The notes under the pieces are model-generated. The model was not told the DNA's origin. It did not search any database and saw only the letters and a list, made by a program, of their open reading frames with translations. Positions 23,385 through 32,731 of a DNA stretch of 64,000 nucleotides are shown here, piece by piece (position 1 is the stretch's first letter; each line of letters starts with the position of its first letter). Made by a program: the position numbers and the translations under genes. This stretch comes from DASXRA01 sp036506155 (GTDB lineage Bacteria > Actinomycetota > Actinomycetes > Mycobacteriales > Jatrophihabitantaceae). The DNA is taken from the NCBI GenBank assembly GCA_036506155.1, contig DASXSF010000108.1:62001-126000 (forward strand). Direction: 5' to 3'.

Positions 23385-25493
23385 ATGCAGGTCTGGCCGG
23401 GCAACGCCTACCCGCTAGGCGCGACGTACGACGGTTCGGGCACCAACTTCGCGCTGTTCAGCGAGGTCGCCGATCGGGTGGAACTGTGCCTGTTCGCCGC
23501 CGACGGCACTGAGACGCGCGTCGACCTGCCCGACGTAGACGGCTTTGTGTGGCACGCGTTCGTGCCGGGTATCGAGCCGGGACAGCGCTACGGCTACCGA
23601 GTCCACGGTCCGTACGACCCGAAGCAGGGGCTGCGCTGTAATCCGGCGAAGCTGCTTCTCGATCCGTACGCCAAGGCGATCAACGGCCACATCGACTGGC
23701 ACCCGTCCCTGTTCAGCTACGACCTGGGCCGGCCCGACACGGTCAACACCGAGGACTCGGCCGCCCACGTGCCGAAGTCCGTGGTGATCAACCCTTACTT
23801 CGACTGGGGCGTCGACCGACCGCCGCGGCACGCGTACGCCAACAGCGTGATCTACGAAGCGCACGTCAAGGGACTCACCAAGAGACATCCGGAGATCCCT
23901 TCGGAGCTGCGCGGCACCTACGCCGGCATCGCTCACCCCGTGGTGCTCGACCACCTGAGCCAACTGGGCGTCACCGCAGTGGAACTGATGCCGGTGCACC
24001 ATTTCGTGAACGACTCGCTGCTCGTCGAGCGTGGCCTGTCGAACTACTGGGGCTACAACACCATCGGCTTCCTCGCGCCGGACGTGCGGTACTCGTCCGC
24101 AAGCGGGCCGGGTGGCCAGGTGCAGGAGTTCAAGGCGATGGTGCGTGCCCTGCACGAGGCCGACATCGAGGTCATTCTCGACGTCGTCTACAACCACACC
24201 GCAGAGGGCAACCACCTCGGCCCGACGCTGGCGTTTCGCGGCATCGACAACCGCGCGTACTACCGCCTTGTGGACGACGACCCGCAGTACTACATGGACT
24301 ACACGGGCACCGGAAACTCGCTCAACGTCCGCCAGCCCCATGCGCTCCAACTGATCATGGACTCGCTGCGGTACTGGGTGCTGGAGATGCACGTAGACGG
24401 ATTCCGGTTCGACCTGGCGTCCGCGCTGGCCCGCGAGTTCTACGACGTCGACCGGCTGTCGTCGTTCTTCGAGCTGGTGCAGCAGGACCCGGTGGTGAGT
24501 CAGGTGAAGCTGATCGCCGAGCCGTGGGACGTCGGCCCGGGCGGCTACCAGGTCGGCAACTTCCCTCCACAGTGGACGGAGTGGAACGGCAAGTACCGCG
24601 ACACGGTGCGCGACTTCTGGCGCGGCGAGCCTGCGACGATCGGCGAGTTCGCGGCGCGCCTGACCGGGTCGGCCGACCTGTACGAGCACTCCGGGCGGCG
24701 ACCCGTCGCTTCGATCAACTTCGTGACCGCCCACGACGGTTTCACCCTGCTGGACCTGGTCTCCTACAACGAGAAGCACAACGAGGCCAACGGCGAGAAC
24801 AACGAGGACGGCAGCGACGACAACCGCTCGTGGAACTGCGGCGTCGAAGGACCGACCGACGACCCCGCCGTGCTTGCGCTCCGTGCGCAGCAGAGGCGGA
24901 ATTTCCTCGCCACCCTGTTCCTGTCCCAGGGCGTGCCCATGCTCGCGCACGGCGACGAGATCGGCCGTAGCCAGCAGGGCAACAACAACGCGTACTGCCA
25001 GGACAGCGAGCTGACCTGGGTCGACTGGGGCAAGGTCGACGTCGACCTGCTCGCGTTCACCCGGCAGGTGGCGGAGCTACGCCGGCAACATCCGGCGTTC
25101 CGGCGGCGCCGATTCTTCGACGGCCGTCCGGTGCGCCGACGCGGCGCCGAGGCGCTGCCGGACATCGCGTGGTTCGCCCCTGACGGCAGGGAGATGACCG
25201 AGGAGGACTGGGAGGCGCCCTTCGGCCGCGCCGTCGCCGCGTATGTCAACGGCGAAGGCATCCCCGATCGCGACTCGCGTGGCGACCGTATGGTCGACGA
25301 CTCGTTCCTGCTGTGCTTCTCCGCGCAGGATCAGCCGCTCGAGTTCCGCGTGCCCGGCGCCGAGTACGCGGCCACCTGGCACGTGGTGCTCGACACGGCA
25401 CGTCCCGATCTGGACGACGGAACAGTCATCGCGGCCGGCGGCAGCATGTCCGTTGGACCGCGCGCCCTGGTGGTGCTGCGGCGAGCCGAGTAG
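23385..25493 (+). CDS. glgX: glycogen debranching enzyme GlgX/TreX
   Basis: 702 residues from the ATG preceded by GGGAG; a GTG seven codons upstream is the alternative. It is a GH13 debranching enzyme that removes alpha-1,6 branches from glycogen, supplying linear maltodextrin to TreY. An N-terminal CBM48 domain (about 1-100) precedes the barrel. Catalytic groups are in place: nucleophile Asp343 in GFRFDLAS, acid/base Glu379 in LIAEPWD, and Asp451 in TAHDGFT followed by LVSYNEKHNEANGE typical of this subfamily. treY begins five bases after the stop, so the pair forms an operon. Confidence 0.96.
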   Translation: MQVWPGNAYPLGATYDGSGTNFALFSEVADRVELCLFAADGTETRVDLPDVDGFVWHAFVPGIEPGQRYGYRVHGPYDPKQGLRCNPAKLLLDPYAKAINGHIDWHPSLFSYDLGRPDTVNTEDSAAHVPKSVVINPYFDWGVDRPPRHAYANSVIYEAHVKGLTKRHPEIPSELRGTYAGIAHPVVLDHLSQLGVTAVELMPVHHFVNDSLLVERGLSNYWGYNTIGFLAPDVRYSSASGPGGQVQEFKAMVRALHEADIEVILDVVYNHTAEGNHLGPTLAFRGIDNRAYYRLVDDDPQYYMDYTGTGNSLNVRQPHALQLIMDSLRYWVLEMHVDGFRFDLASALAREFYDVDRLSSFFELVQQDPVVSQVKLIAEPWDVGPGGYQVGNFPPQWTEWNGKYRDTVRDFWRGEPATIGEFAARLTGSADLYEHSGRRPVASINFVTAHDGFTLLDLVSYNEKHNEANGENNEDGSDDNRSWNCGVEGPTDDPAVLALRAQQRRNFLATLFLSQGVPMLAHGDEIGRSQQGNNNAYCQDSELTWVDWGKVDVDLLAFTRQVAELRRQHPAFRRRRFFDGRPVRRRGAEALPDIAWFAPDGREMTEEDWEAPFGRAVAAYVNGEGIPDRDSRGDRMVDDSFLLCFSAQDQPLEFRVPGAEYAATWHVVLDTARPDLDDGTVIAAGGSMSVGPRALVVLRRAE

Positions 25494-25497
25494 ACGC

Positions 25498-27699
25498 GTG
25501 CGGGACAACCAGACGCCGTCGTCCACGTACCGGCTGCAGATCACTCCGGAATTCAACCTGTTCGCGGCCGCCGAGTTGTGCGGCTATCTGCGCGATCTCG
25601 GCGTGGGCGCGATATACGTCTCGCCGATCCTGCAGGCAGCGGCCGGCTCACAGCACGGCTACGACGTGGTGGACTTCTCGCGCATCGACTCGGCCCGCGG
25701 CGGTGCCGCCGGCTGGCAGGCGCTGGTCGCGGCGGCGCGCCAGCACGGCATGACCCTGATCGTCGACATCGTGCCCAACCACACCGGGGTCGCTGACGCG
25801 GCCGAGAACCCAGCCTGGTGGGACGTGCTGCGCCGCGGCCCGGCGTCACCGTACGCGCGATGGTTCGACATCGACTGGTCGCGGGGCAAGGTGTTGCTGC
25901 CGGTGCTCGGCGATGATGCCGGGCTCGCGCTCATAGCCGGGGACGGAGGGCTGCGCTACCACGAGCAGCGTTTCCCGATCGATCAGCAGCACTACGAACT
26001 CGTCAACTACCGGCGCGCCGATACCGAGCAGAACTATCGGCGGTTCTTCGCGGTGACCACGCTGGCCGGGCTGCGGGTCGAGGATCCGGCCGTGTTCGAG
26101 GCGACGCACCGCGAGGTGCTGCGCTGGGTCGCGGCCGGCGAGGTGCAGGGCCTGCGCGTGGACCACCCGGACGGGCTTGCCGATCCGCTCGGGTACCTGC
26201 GCAGGCTGCGGGCCGCGGCACCCGATGCCTGGCTGCTGGTCGAGAAGATCCTCGAGCCCGGTGAGACGCTTCCGGCGTCGTGGCCGGTGGACGGCACGAC
26301 CGGCTACGACGCGCTCGCCGACGCCACCGGGGTGCTGATCGACCCGTCCGGCGAAGCCGTGCTCGATGACCTGTACCGGGAGCTGACCGGCGACCACGCC
26401 TCGTTCGCCGATCACGTCGAGGCAGGTAAGCGCCTGGTCGCCACGACCATCCTTCGCGCCGAGGTGCTGCGGCTCGCCCGGCTCGCCGGAGTGGACGGCG
26501 CCGCGGCCGCGCTCACGGAACTGCTCGTCGCCCTGCCGGTGTACCGGTCCTACCTCCCGGACGGACGGCCATATCTGGACGAGGCATTCGCGCGCGCACG
26601 AGCCCGGCGACCCGACCTGGCAGCGGTCTTCGATGCCGTCGCACCGCGGCTGACCGACCCGGGTGAAGAGTTGTGCGTGCGTTTCCAGCAGACATCAGGC
26701 GCCGTCATGGCCAAGGGCGTTGAGGACACCGCGTACTACCGCTACACCCGCTTCGTCGCCCTGAACGAGGTGGGCGGCAACCCGGCGCGATTCGGCCTGT
26801 CGCTCGACGACTTCCATGCCGCCCAGGCCCGCCGCCCGCCACGGAGCATGACCACTCTCTCGACGCACGACACGAAGCGTGACGAGGACGTGCGCGCCCG
26901 TCTCGCCGTGCTCGCGGAGCTTCCCGACGAGTGGGGCAGCGTGGTCCGCGGGCTCATGCACGCCGTCCCGGTGCCGAACCCCGCATTCGGCTATCTGCTG
27001 TGGCAAACGTTCGCCGGTGCCGGCTTCATCGCGCGCGAGCGGATGCATGCCTACGCCGAGAAGGCGATGCGCGAGGCGGCTGACGGCACCGGGTGGCGCG
27101 ACCCTGATGCGGCGTTCGAGCAGGCCGTGCATGCGGCCGTGGACGCCGGCTACGAAAGCACCGAGCTGCGCGTCTTCGTCGAAGCCATCACCCCGTTGGG
27201 GTGGTCGAACTCACTGGCTCAAAAGCTGGTGCAGCTGACCATGCCGGGCGTTCCCGACGTCTACCAGGGCAGCGAGTTGTGGGACGACTCGCTGGTGGAC
27301 CCTGACAACCGCCGCGCTGTCGACTTCGCGGCGCGCCGTGCCCTGCTGGCGTCGCTCGGCGCGCCGCCGCCGGTCGACGGGAGCGGTGCTGCCAAGCTCT
27401 GGATCGTCGCCCGGACGCTGCGCGCCCGGCGCGACCACCCCGAGCTGTTTCGCCGATACACGCCGCTTTCCGCCTCGGGTATCGCGGCACAGCACGCGAT
27501 CGCGTTCGACCGCGGTGGGGCAGTCAGCGTGGCGACCCGGCTGCCGCTGCGACTGGCCCGCGACGGCGGCTGGCGAGACACCGCACTGCGCCTCGGCACG
27601 CCGCACCGGGAGGCTTTCACCGGAGCTGTGTACGCCGGTGACGTCCCACTGGCCGAGCTGCTCAAGACGCTGCCCGTGGCGCTGCTGCTGCGCGTTTAG
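25498..27699 (+). CDS. treY: maltooligosyl trehalose synthase
   Basis: 733 residues from a GTG four bases after glgX; the sequence STYRLQITPEFNL is the family's usual N-terminus. TreY rearranges the reducing-end glucose of a maltodextrin to a trehalose unit. Catalytic residues: Asp222 in LRVDHPDG, Glu249 in LVEKILEPGE, Asp458 in STHDTKRDEDVRAR, with YLSPILQA-like region YVSPILQAAAGSQHGYDVVD near residue 40. A TetR gene follows and treZ comes 1.5 kb later. Confidence 0.96.
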   Translation: MRDNQTPSSTYRLQITPEFNLFAAAELCGYLRDLGVGAIYVSPILQAAAGSQHGYDVVDFSRIDSARGGAAGWQALVAAARQHGMTLIVDIVPNHTGVADAAENPAWWDVLRRGPASPYARWFDIDWSRGKVLLPVLGDDAGLALIAGDGGLRYHEQRFPIDQQHYELVNYRRADTEQNYRRFFAVTTLAGLRVEDPAVFEATHREVLRWVAAGEVQGLRVDHPDGLADPLGYLRRLRAAAPDAWLLVEKILEPGETLPASWPVDGTTGYDALADATGVLIDPSGEAVLDDLYRELTGDHASFADHVEAGKRLVATTILRAEVLRLARLAGVDGAAAALTELLVALPVYRSYLPDGRPYLDEAFARARARRPDLAAVFDAVAPRLTDPGEELCVRFQQTSGAVMAKGVEDTAYYRYTRFVALNEVGGNPARFGLSLDDFHAAQARRPPRSMTTLSTHDTKRDEDVRARLAVLAELPDEWGSVVRGLMHAVPVPNPAFGYLLWQTFAGAGFIARERMHAYAEKAMREAADGTGWRDPDAAFEQAVHAAVDAGYESTELRVFVEAITPLGWSNSLAQKLVQLTMPGVPDVYQGSELWDDSLVDPDNRRAVDFAARRALLASLGAPPPVDGSGAAKLWIVARTLRARRDHPELFRRYTPLSASGIAAQHAIAFDRGGAVSVATRLPLRLARDGGWRDTALRLGTPHREAFTGAVYAGDVPLAELLKTLPVALLLRV

Positions 27700-27710
27700 A
27701 CAACGCCATC

Positions 27711-27730
27711 AATACGAACCGTCTCGTATT
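27711..27730. promoter_or_regulatory. inverted repeat, probable TetR operator
   Basis: AATACGA-ACCGTC-TCGTATT is a perfect 7-base inverted repeat with a 6-base spacer, in A/T-rich sequence, ending 11 bases before the GTG of the TetR gene and starting 11 bases after the treY stop. Position and symmetry are typical of autoregulation by TetR repressors. Confidence 0.8.
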
Positions 27731-27741
27731 AATATTGCGCC

Positions 27742-28335
27742 GTGACGGTCGCCGATCGGAAGTCGCCCATACTCCGCCGCGGCCGGCCCCGCAGCGACAC
27801 CAGCCGGCAGGCCATACTCTCGGCCGCCCTTGATCTGGTCGCCGAGGTCGGCTACCGCGCAACCACGGTCGACGGAATCGCCGTGCGCTCCGGCACCGGA
27901 AAGCAGACGCTCTACCGCTGGTGGCACGGCAAGGCCGACGTCGTACTCGACGCCCTGACGGCGGACGCGGCGCGGGTGATCACGGTTCCCGACACGGGCG
28001 ACCTAGGCGCCGACTTGCGCGCCTTCCTCGATGCCACGTTCGCGGCAGCCCGGCGCCGCGGCACCGCTCCGGTACTGCGGGCGCTCATGGCGGAGGCGCA
28101 GCTCGACCCGCGCTTCCGGCAGACGTTCGACGCCCGGTTCCTGCGCAGCCGCCGTGACGCGCTGACGTCCCTGCTACGCCGCTATCCCGAGCAGTTGCGG
28201 GTACCCGTGAACCTGGCGGTCGGCGCGGTGTTCGGCGTCCTCTGGTACCGGATCCTCGAGACACACGGCCGCCTCGACGCCACGCTTGCCCGCGATCTCG
28301 TCGAACTGCTGGTGCGCCCCGAGGGCGCTCAGTAG
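27742..28335 (+). CDS. TetR-family transcriptional regulator
   Basis: 197 residues from a GTG. The N-terminal HTH domain is standard: RRGRPRSDTSRQAILSAALDLVAEVGYRATTVDGIAVRSGTGKQTLYRWWHGKADVVLDAL (positions about 12-72), where the recognition helix is GTGKQTLYRWW. The C-terminal ligand domain (about 90-190) resembles the TetR_C_11/TetR-like group with ALMAEAQLDPRFRQTFDARFL. The inverted repeat just upstream should be its operator. Its location between treY and treZ, and the neighbouring genes, suggest but do not prove that it also influences them. The 3' end overlaps the convergent ppk2 by seven bases. Confidence 0.92.
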   Translation: MTVADRKSPILRRGRPRSDTSRQAILSAALDLVAEVGYRATTVDGIAVRSGTGKQTLYRWWHGKADVVLDALTADAARVITVPDTGDLGADLRAFLDATFAAARRRGTAPVLRALMAEAQLDPRFRQTFDARFLRSRRDALTSLLRRYPEQLRVPVNLAVGAVFGVLWYRILETHGRLDATLARDLVELLVRPEGAQ

Positions 28336-29168
28336 GGTGGCTGCAGCCTCTTGCGCAGCCGTTCGACGTCCAGATCCGTCTGCGGATATTGCGGGTCCAG
28401 CTCTTCGACCACCTCGCGAAGGATCTGCCCGATCGCCCAGTTGCGGTACCACTTCCGGTCGCTGGGGACGACGTACCACGGCGCCGCCTCGGTCGAGCAC
28501 TGCTGCAGCATGCCGGCAAACGAAGCCTGGTAGTCGGCCCAGTAGGCACGCTCGTCGATGTCGCGCTCGTGGAATTTCCAGTGCTTGGAGGGGTCGCCGA
28601 GGCGCGCGAGCAGCCGTTCGCGCTGCTCGGCGTACGAGATGTGCAGGAAGCACTTGACGACAGCTGTTCCGGTGGCGACGAGCTCCGCCTCGAAGGCGTT
28701 GATCTCGCCATAGCGGTGGCGCCACTCCTGCTCGGGCACCGTCTCGTGCACACGTGGCACCAACACGTCCTCGTAGTGCGACCGATCGAACACTCCGACC
28801 ATGCCCGCTGCCGGGAGCGCCCGGCGCACGCGCCACAGGAAGTGGTGGGCGAGCTCCTCCGGGGTGGGCTTCTTGAACGCGGTCACCCGCACGCCTTCCG
28901 GTCCGAGCAGACCGACCACGTGCGTCACGACGCCGCCCTTGCCGGACGTGTCGATCCCTTGCAGCACGAGCAGGATGCTTCGCGTGTGCTCGGCCCACAG
29001 CCGCTCCTGCAACCCGGCGAGAAGGCGGCCCGTGGTGCCGGCCGCCTCGAGGGTCCTGCCTCGTCCACCTGGCGCCAGCGGGGTCGCATCCGGCTCGTAG
29101 CCGGCCAGGTTCACCGTCCCGGGCTGGACTCGCAGTGCCTCGCGCACCGACCCCTTCGCGTTCGTCAT
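28329..29168 (-). CDS. ppk2: polyphosphate kinase 2 family phosphotransferase
   Basis: 279 residues, the single-domain length. PPK2 proteins transfer phosphate between polyphosphate and nucleotides. Walker A GIDTSGKGG (71-79), the segment GVFDRSHYEDVLVPRVH (Walker B-type Asp plus lid), the basic WKFHERDID and the C-terminal WYVVPSDRKWYRNWAIGQI are all present. The sequence pattern FDRSHYEDVLV fits the polyphosphate:AMP/ADP phosphotransferase subgroup. The ATG is 38 bases from treZ on the opposite strand, so promoters of ppk2 and treZ overlap or lie within each other's leaders. Confidence 0.93.
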   Translation of the reverse strand: MTNAKGSVREALRVQPGTVNLAGYEPDATPLAPGGRGRTLEAAGTTGRLLAGLQERLWAEHTRSILLVLQGIDTSGKGGVVTHVVGLLGPEGVRVTAFKKPTPEELAHHFLWRVRRALPAAGMVGVFDRSHYEDVLVPRVHETVPEQEWRHRYGEINAFEAELVATGTAVVKCFLHISYAEQRERLLARLGDPSKHWKFHERDIDERAYWADYQASFAGMLQQCSTEAAPWYVVPSDRKWYRNWAIGQILREVVEELDPQYPQTDLDVERLRKRLQPPY

Positions 29169-29206
29169 CCCCGAAGCGTAGTGCCGACGTGGCAGGGTGG
29201 ATCGGC

Positions 29207-30922
29207 ATGACGTCATTCGAGGTCTGGGCGCCGCACGCGCACCGCGTGCGGCTGGCACTCACAGGCGAGCGCCACGAGATGCGCCCCGCACCCGAAGGGT
29301 GGTGGCGCACCGATGCCGACGCGCCGCCCGGCACCGACTACGCCTACGTGCTCGACGACTCGGACGAGGCGCTCCCAGATCCTCGATCGCGTTGGCAACC
29401 GCTCGGCGTGCACGGCCCGAGCCGCGTATACGACGACGCGGCATTCGGCTGGGCCGATCGCGGGTGGCGCGGCCGCGACCTGTCCGACGCGGTCGTCTAC
29501 GAGTTGCACATCGGCACGTTCACGCCGGGGGCGACGTTCGATGGGGCGATCGAGCGGCTCGATCACCTCATCGGCCTGGGCGTTACGCACGTCGAGGTGT
29601 TGCCGGTCAACGCCGTCAACGGCGTATGGAACTGGGGTTACGACGGGGTGGGCTGGTATGCGGTGCACGAACCGTACGGCGGGCCGGACGGGTTCAAGCG
29701 ATTCGTCGACGCCTGTCATGCGCGCGGACTCGCGGTGGTGCTCGACGTCGTCTACAACCACCTCGGGCCGAGCGGCAATTACCTCCCCCGGTTCGGCCCG
29801 TATCTGAAGGGGCGCAGCGCCGCCAACCCGTGGGGTGAACTCGTCAACCTCGACGCACAGGCGGTGCGCCGGTTCGTCATCGAGAACGCGCTGATGTGGT
29901 TGCGCGATCACCATGTGGACGCGCTACGCCTGGACGCGGTGCATGCCCTGGTCGACACGTCGACCCCGCACCTGCTCGCCGAGCTCTCGGCCGCGGTCGC
30001 GGCGCTGTCCGCCGAACTGGGCCGGGACCTTTCGCTGATCGCCGAGTCCGACCTGAACGACCCGGTGATGATCACTCCCCGGCCGGCGGGATACGGCATG
30101 GATGCGCAGTGGGACGACGACATCCACCATGCGCTGCATGCGTTGCTCACCGGCGAACGGCAGGGCTACTACTGCGACTTCGGCTCCCTCGCGGTGTTCG
30201 CCAAGGTGTGGACGTCGGTGTTCCTGCATGACGGCACGTACTCGGCGTTCCGCGGCCGGCCGCACGGTCACCCGGTCGACCGTATCCATACGCCCGGGTA
30301 TCGGTTCGTCGGGTGCCTCCAGAATCACGACCAGGTCGGTAACCGTGCCGCGGGTGAGCGCCTGCCCGAACTCACATCGAAAGGACGGTTGCAGGTCGGC
30401 GCCGTGTTGCTGCTCACGTCGCCGTTCACGCCGATGCTCTGGATGGGCGAGGAGTGGGCCGCATCGACCCGCTGGCCGTTCTTCACGTCCCACCCCGAAC
30501 CGGAACTCGCGGCCAGCACCGGACCAGGGCGGATCGAGGAATTCCGCGGGTACGGCTGGGACGTCGCTGCGATGCCCGACCCGCAGGACCCCGCGACGTA
30601 TCGGTCGGCGATCCTGGACTGGTCAGAGGTATCTGCGCCCTGCCACGCTGCCATGCTCGACCTGTACCGCCGCTTGATCGCGCTGCGCGTTGCGGAGCCG
30701 GACCTGCGTGACGCCCACCTGGACCGGGTCCAGGTGGCGTTCGACGAGGACGCGGGGTGGCTCGCCGTGCATCGTGGGGTGTTCCGGGTGGTGGCGAACC
30801 TGGCCGAGCGGCCACAGGTCGTCGCGGTGCCCGCGCGGACCGTCGTCCTCTCGACCGGCCGCGCCGAGATCGTCGCAGGCGGCGTCGCGCTCGCTCCGGA
30901 AGCGGCCGCGATCACGCGTTGA
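29207..30922 (+). CDS. treZ: maltooligosyltrehalose trehalohydrolase
   Basis: 571 residues. TreZ releases trehalose from the end made by TreY. It starts with a CBM48-type domain (MTSFEVWAPHAHRVRLALTG), followed by the GH13 barrel with Asp243 in LRLDAVHAL, Glu280 in IAESDLNDP and Asp375 in QNHDQVGN; WMGEEWAASTRWPFFTSH is a conserved family block. With GlgX and TreY it completes the glycogen-to-trehalose route, but it is separated from them by tetR and ppk2. The 3' end overlaps the next, convergent gene by 11 bases. Confidence 0.96.
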   Translation: MTSFEVWAPHAHRVRLALTGERHEMRPAPEGWWRTDADAPPGTDYAYVLDDSDEALPDPRSRWQPLGVHGPSRVYDDAAFGWADRGWRGRDLSDAVVYELHIGTFTPGATFDGAIERLDHLIGLGVTHVEVLPVNAVNGVWNWGYDGVGWYAVHEPYGGPDGFKRFVDACHARGLAVVLDVVYNHLGPSGNYLPRFGPYLKGRSAANPWGELVNLDAQAVRRFVIENALMWLRDHHVDALRLDAVHALVDTSTPHLLAELSAAVAALSAELGRDLSLIAESDLNDPVMITPRPAGYGMDAQWDDDIHHALHALLTGERQGYYCDFGSLAVFAKVWTSVFLHDGTYSAFRGRPHGHPVDRIHTPGYRFVGCLQNHDQVGNRAAGERLPELTSKGRLQVGAVLLLTSPFTPMLWMGEEWAASTRWPFFTSHPEPELAASTGPGRIEEFRGYGWDVAAMPDPQDPATYRSAILDWSEVSAPCHAAMLDLYRRLIALRVAEPDLRDAHLDRVQVAFDEDAGWLAVHRGVFRVVANLAERPQVVAVPARTVVLSTGRAEIVAGGVALAPEAAAITR

Positions 30923-31748
30923 TCAGCGCCACACCCCCGGCGACCAACACGGTCGCGACGATGCGCCAGCGGCCGAACCGTTCGCGGAACACGAGCGCGC
31001 CGATGATCGCCCCGATGATCACGCTGGTCTCCCGCAGCGCCGCGATGGGCGCGAGTGCGGCACGCGTCTGTGCCCACAGCACCAGCCCGTACGCCGCGAT
31101 CGACGCGACTCCCCCGGCCAGTCCGGCCGCCAGGTGCGGACGCGCCTGCACCCACAACTTCTCGCGCCGCGCCGCAAGGGCAACCACCGGCATGACCGCG
31201 CCCTCAGCGATGAACAGCCAGGCTGCGTATCCGAGTGCGCCGCCGGAGTGGCGGACGCCCAATCCGTCGACCGTCGTGTACGCGGCGATCGCCACGCCGG
31301 TCAGGACAGCAGCGCCGATCGCCGGCCCGTCGGCGCGGGTCAGTGGGCCCGCGAGCACCAAGCTGGCCAGCCCGACGGAGATGACGGCGACGCCGGCCAG
31401 CCGCAGCGGCGTGAGCGCCTCGTGCGCAAACGCAGCCGCACTGATCGCAACGAGCCACGGCGAGGTGCCGCGGGCCAGCGGATACGCCTGCCCGAACTCG
31501 CCCAGCTCGTAACTGCGCAGGAGCATCAGGTTGTAGCCGGCATGCAGCGCCGCCGAGACCGCGAGATACGGCCAGCTGGCCGCCGCCGGCCCCGGAGCGA
31601 CCAGTGCCATCAACGCACCGCCCGCTGTGGCTGCGGCACCCATCAGCGCGAACCCGACCAGGCGGTCGGCGACCGCATGGGCGAAGGCGTTCCAGACGGC
31701 GTGCAGCAATGCCGCGAGCAGGACCGCGCTGGCGACAGGCAGGGGCAC
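30912..31748 (-). CDS. EamA/DMT-superfamily transporter
   Basis: 278 residues, ten predicted membrane helices in two repeated halves, as usual for EamA. Typical features are LLHAVWNAFAHAVADRL at the start and PLARGTSPWLVAISAAAFAHEAL, and the second-repeat APIAALRETSVIIGAIIGALVFRERFG with a conserved Glu-Arg turn. GTG start with AAGGAG eight bases upstream. Substrate unknown; related proteins export amino acids or metabolites. Confidence 0.88.
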   Translation of the reverse strand: MPLPVASAVLLAALLHAVWNAFAHAVADRLVGFALMGAAATAGGALMALVAPGPAAASWPYLAVSAALHAGYNLMLLRSYELGEFGQAYPLARGTSPWLVAISAAAFAHEALTPLRLAGVAVISVGLASLVLAGPLTRADGPAIGAAVLTGVAIAAYTTVDGLGVRHSGGALGYAAWLFIAEGAVMPVVALAARREKLWVQARPHLAAGLAGGVASIAAYGLVLWAQTRAALAPIAALRETSVIIGAIIGALVFRERFGRWRIVATVLVAGGVALINA

Positions 31749-31793
31749 CGGCGGGCTCCTTCGGTCGGCGTCCGTTTCCGGGCGCGGCGGATG

Positions 31794-31808
31794 AAGCCCT
31801 CGGGGCTT
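31794..31808. repeat. short hairpin in the leader of the EamA gene
   Basis: AAGCCC-TCG-GGGCTT is a perfect 6-base inverted repeat. On the plus strand it is followed by TTG, on the minus strand it lies about 46 bases upstream of the EamA GTG. It could be a weak terminator on the plus strand or part of an RNA leader on the minus strand. The remaining 200 bases between the EamA and EcsC genes show no reading frame. Confidence 0.4.
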
Positions 31809-31960
31809 TTGTCCCGTCAGGTGTGGGGCAGAGCCGACTGGCTGCGACCCGCCCTGGCGCCGCTCGGTCCGGCCCCGGCCGTCCTGGTTGTGTGCGAGTT
31901 GCGTGCGACGCGGCGGACGGCCGGCGGAACCCTAGGCGCAACCACGTGCTAGGACGAAGC

Positions 31961-32731
31961 TTAGTCCTGCGGTTCGACGACCTTGCCCTGGATGACGCGC
32001 GGAGGCAACCGCTGCGGCGGCGCCCCGAAGACGCGCCGCGCGGCGATGATCACGCCGCGAGCGAGGACGGCATTGCCGACGGCGCCGATGCCGGCGCCGA
32101 TGCCGAACGGCAGCGCCCGGCCCAGCGCCAGGGCCTGCTGCCGGGCGCCGAACCGCGCCAGTACGTGCTTGCCCAGCGTGTGGTTCACGCGCCGCGCGGT
32201 CTCGTCCGGCGCGTGTTGGGCGAGCACGTACCCCCAGCCGTAAGCTCTGTCGGCCCCGGCGACCTCCGCTAGCTGGGCGCCGGCATCGCCGACCAGGATC
32301 GCGAGCACGAGGGCACGCCGCACCTGCGGATCGTCCGTGCGCAGGCCGTGCACTTCGGCCATGGCCAGGGCGAACAGCGCCGTCGCCTCGACGAATGCCG
32401 AGATTTCCAGGGCAGCCGATGCGATCGACACGGTCGTGCCCGTGCCCGGCACCGCTGCTGCGGCGCCCGAGGCCGCGCCCACCGCGGCGACGGCTGTGCG
32501 GTAGCGGCGCTCGAGCAGCCGGACCACCTCGACTGGGTCGGCGTCGCCACGGCGTTCGCGGACCCGGTTCAGGTATGCGACGATCACCGGTCGCTGGACG
32601 CGCAGGGACATGTCAAGAGCCGTGTCGAGGACTCCCTCGATATAGGGCGGCAGCGGCACCGCCCGACGGTTTACGGCTCGGTCGGACACAGCGTCGAGCG
32701 TACGTGCTACAGATGGGCGCCATGCGGGCAT
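31961..32731 (-). CDS. EcsC-family protein
   Basis: 256 residues from an ATG; a GTG 14 codons in (32689) is an alternative that would avoid overlap with the divergent reductase gene, and is perhaps better. EcsC proteins are membrane-associated with a hydrophobic, Gly/Ala-rich core; here AVAAVGAASGAAAAVPGTGTTVSIASAALEISAFVEATALFALAMAEVHG and GIGAGIGAVGNAVLARGVI. The family's name comes from an operon with an ABC exporter in Bacillus, but the function is unknown and no exporter is next to it here. Confidence 0.8.
   Translation of the reverse strand: MPAWRPSVARTLDAVSDRAVNRRAVPLPPYIEGVLDTALDMSLRVQRPVIVAYLNRVRERRGDADPVEVVRLLERRYRTAVAAVGAASGAAAAVPGTGTTVSIASAALEISAFVEATALFALAMAEVHGLRTDDPQVRRALVLAILVGDAGAQLAEVAGADRAYGWGYVLAQHAPDETARRVNHTLGKHVLARFGARQQALALGRALPFGIGAGIGAVGNAVLARGVIIAARRVFGAPPQRLPPRVIQGKVVEPQD

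Noticed and set aside
31794..31808. Riboswitch or amino acid attenuator before the EamA gene
   Set aside because: A hairpin is present, but no known aptamer core or leader peptide with repeated codons could be recognised, so only a repeat is reported.
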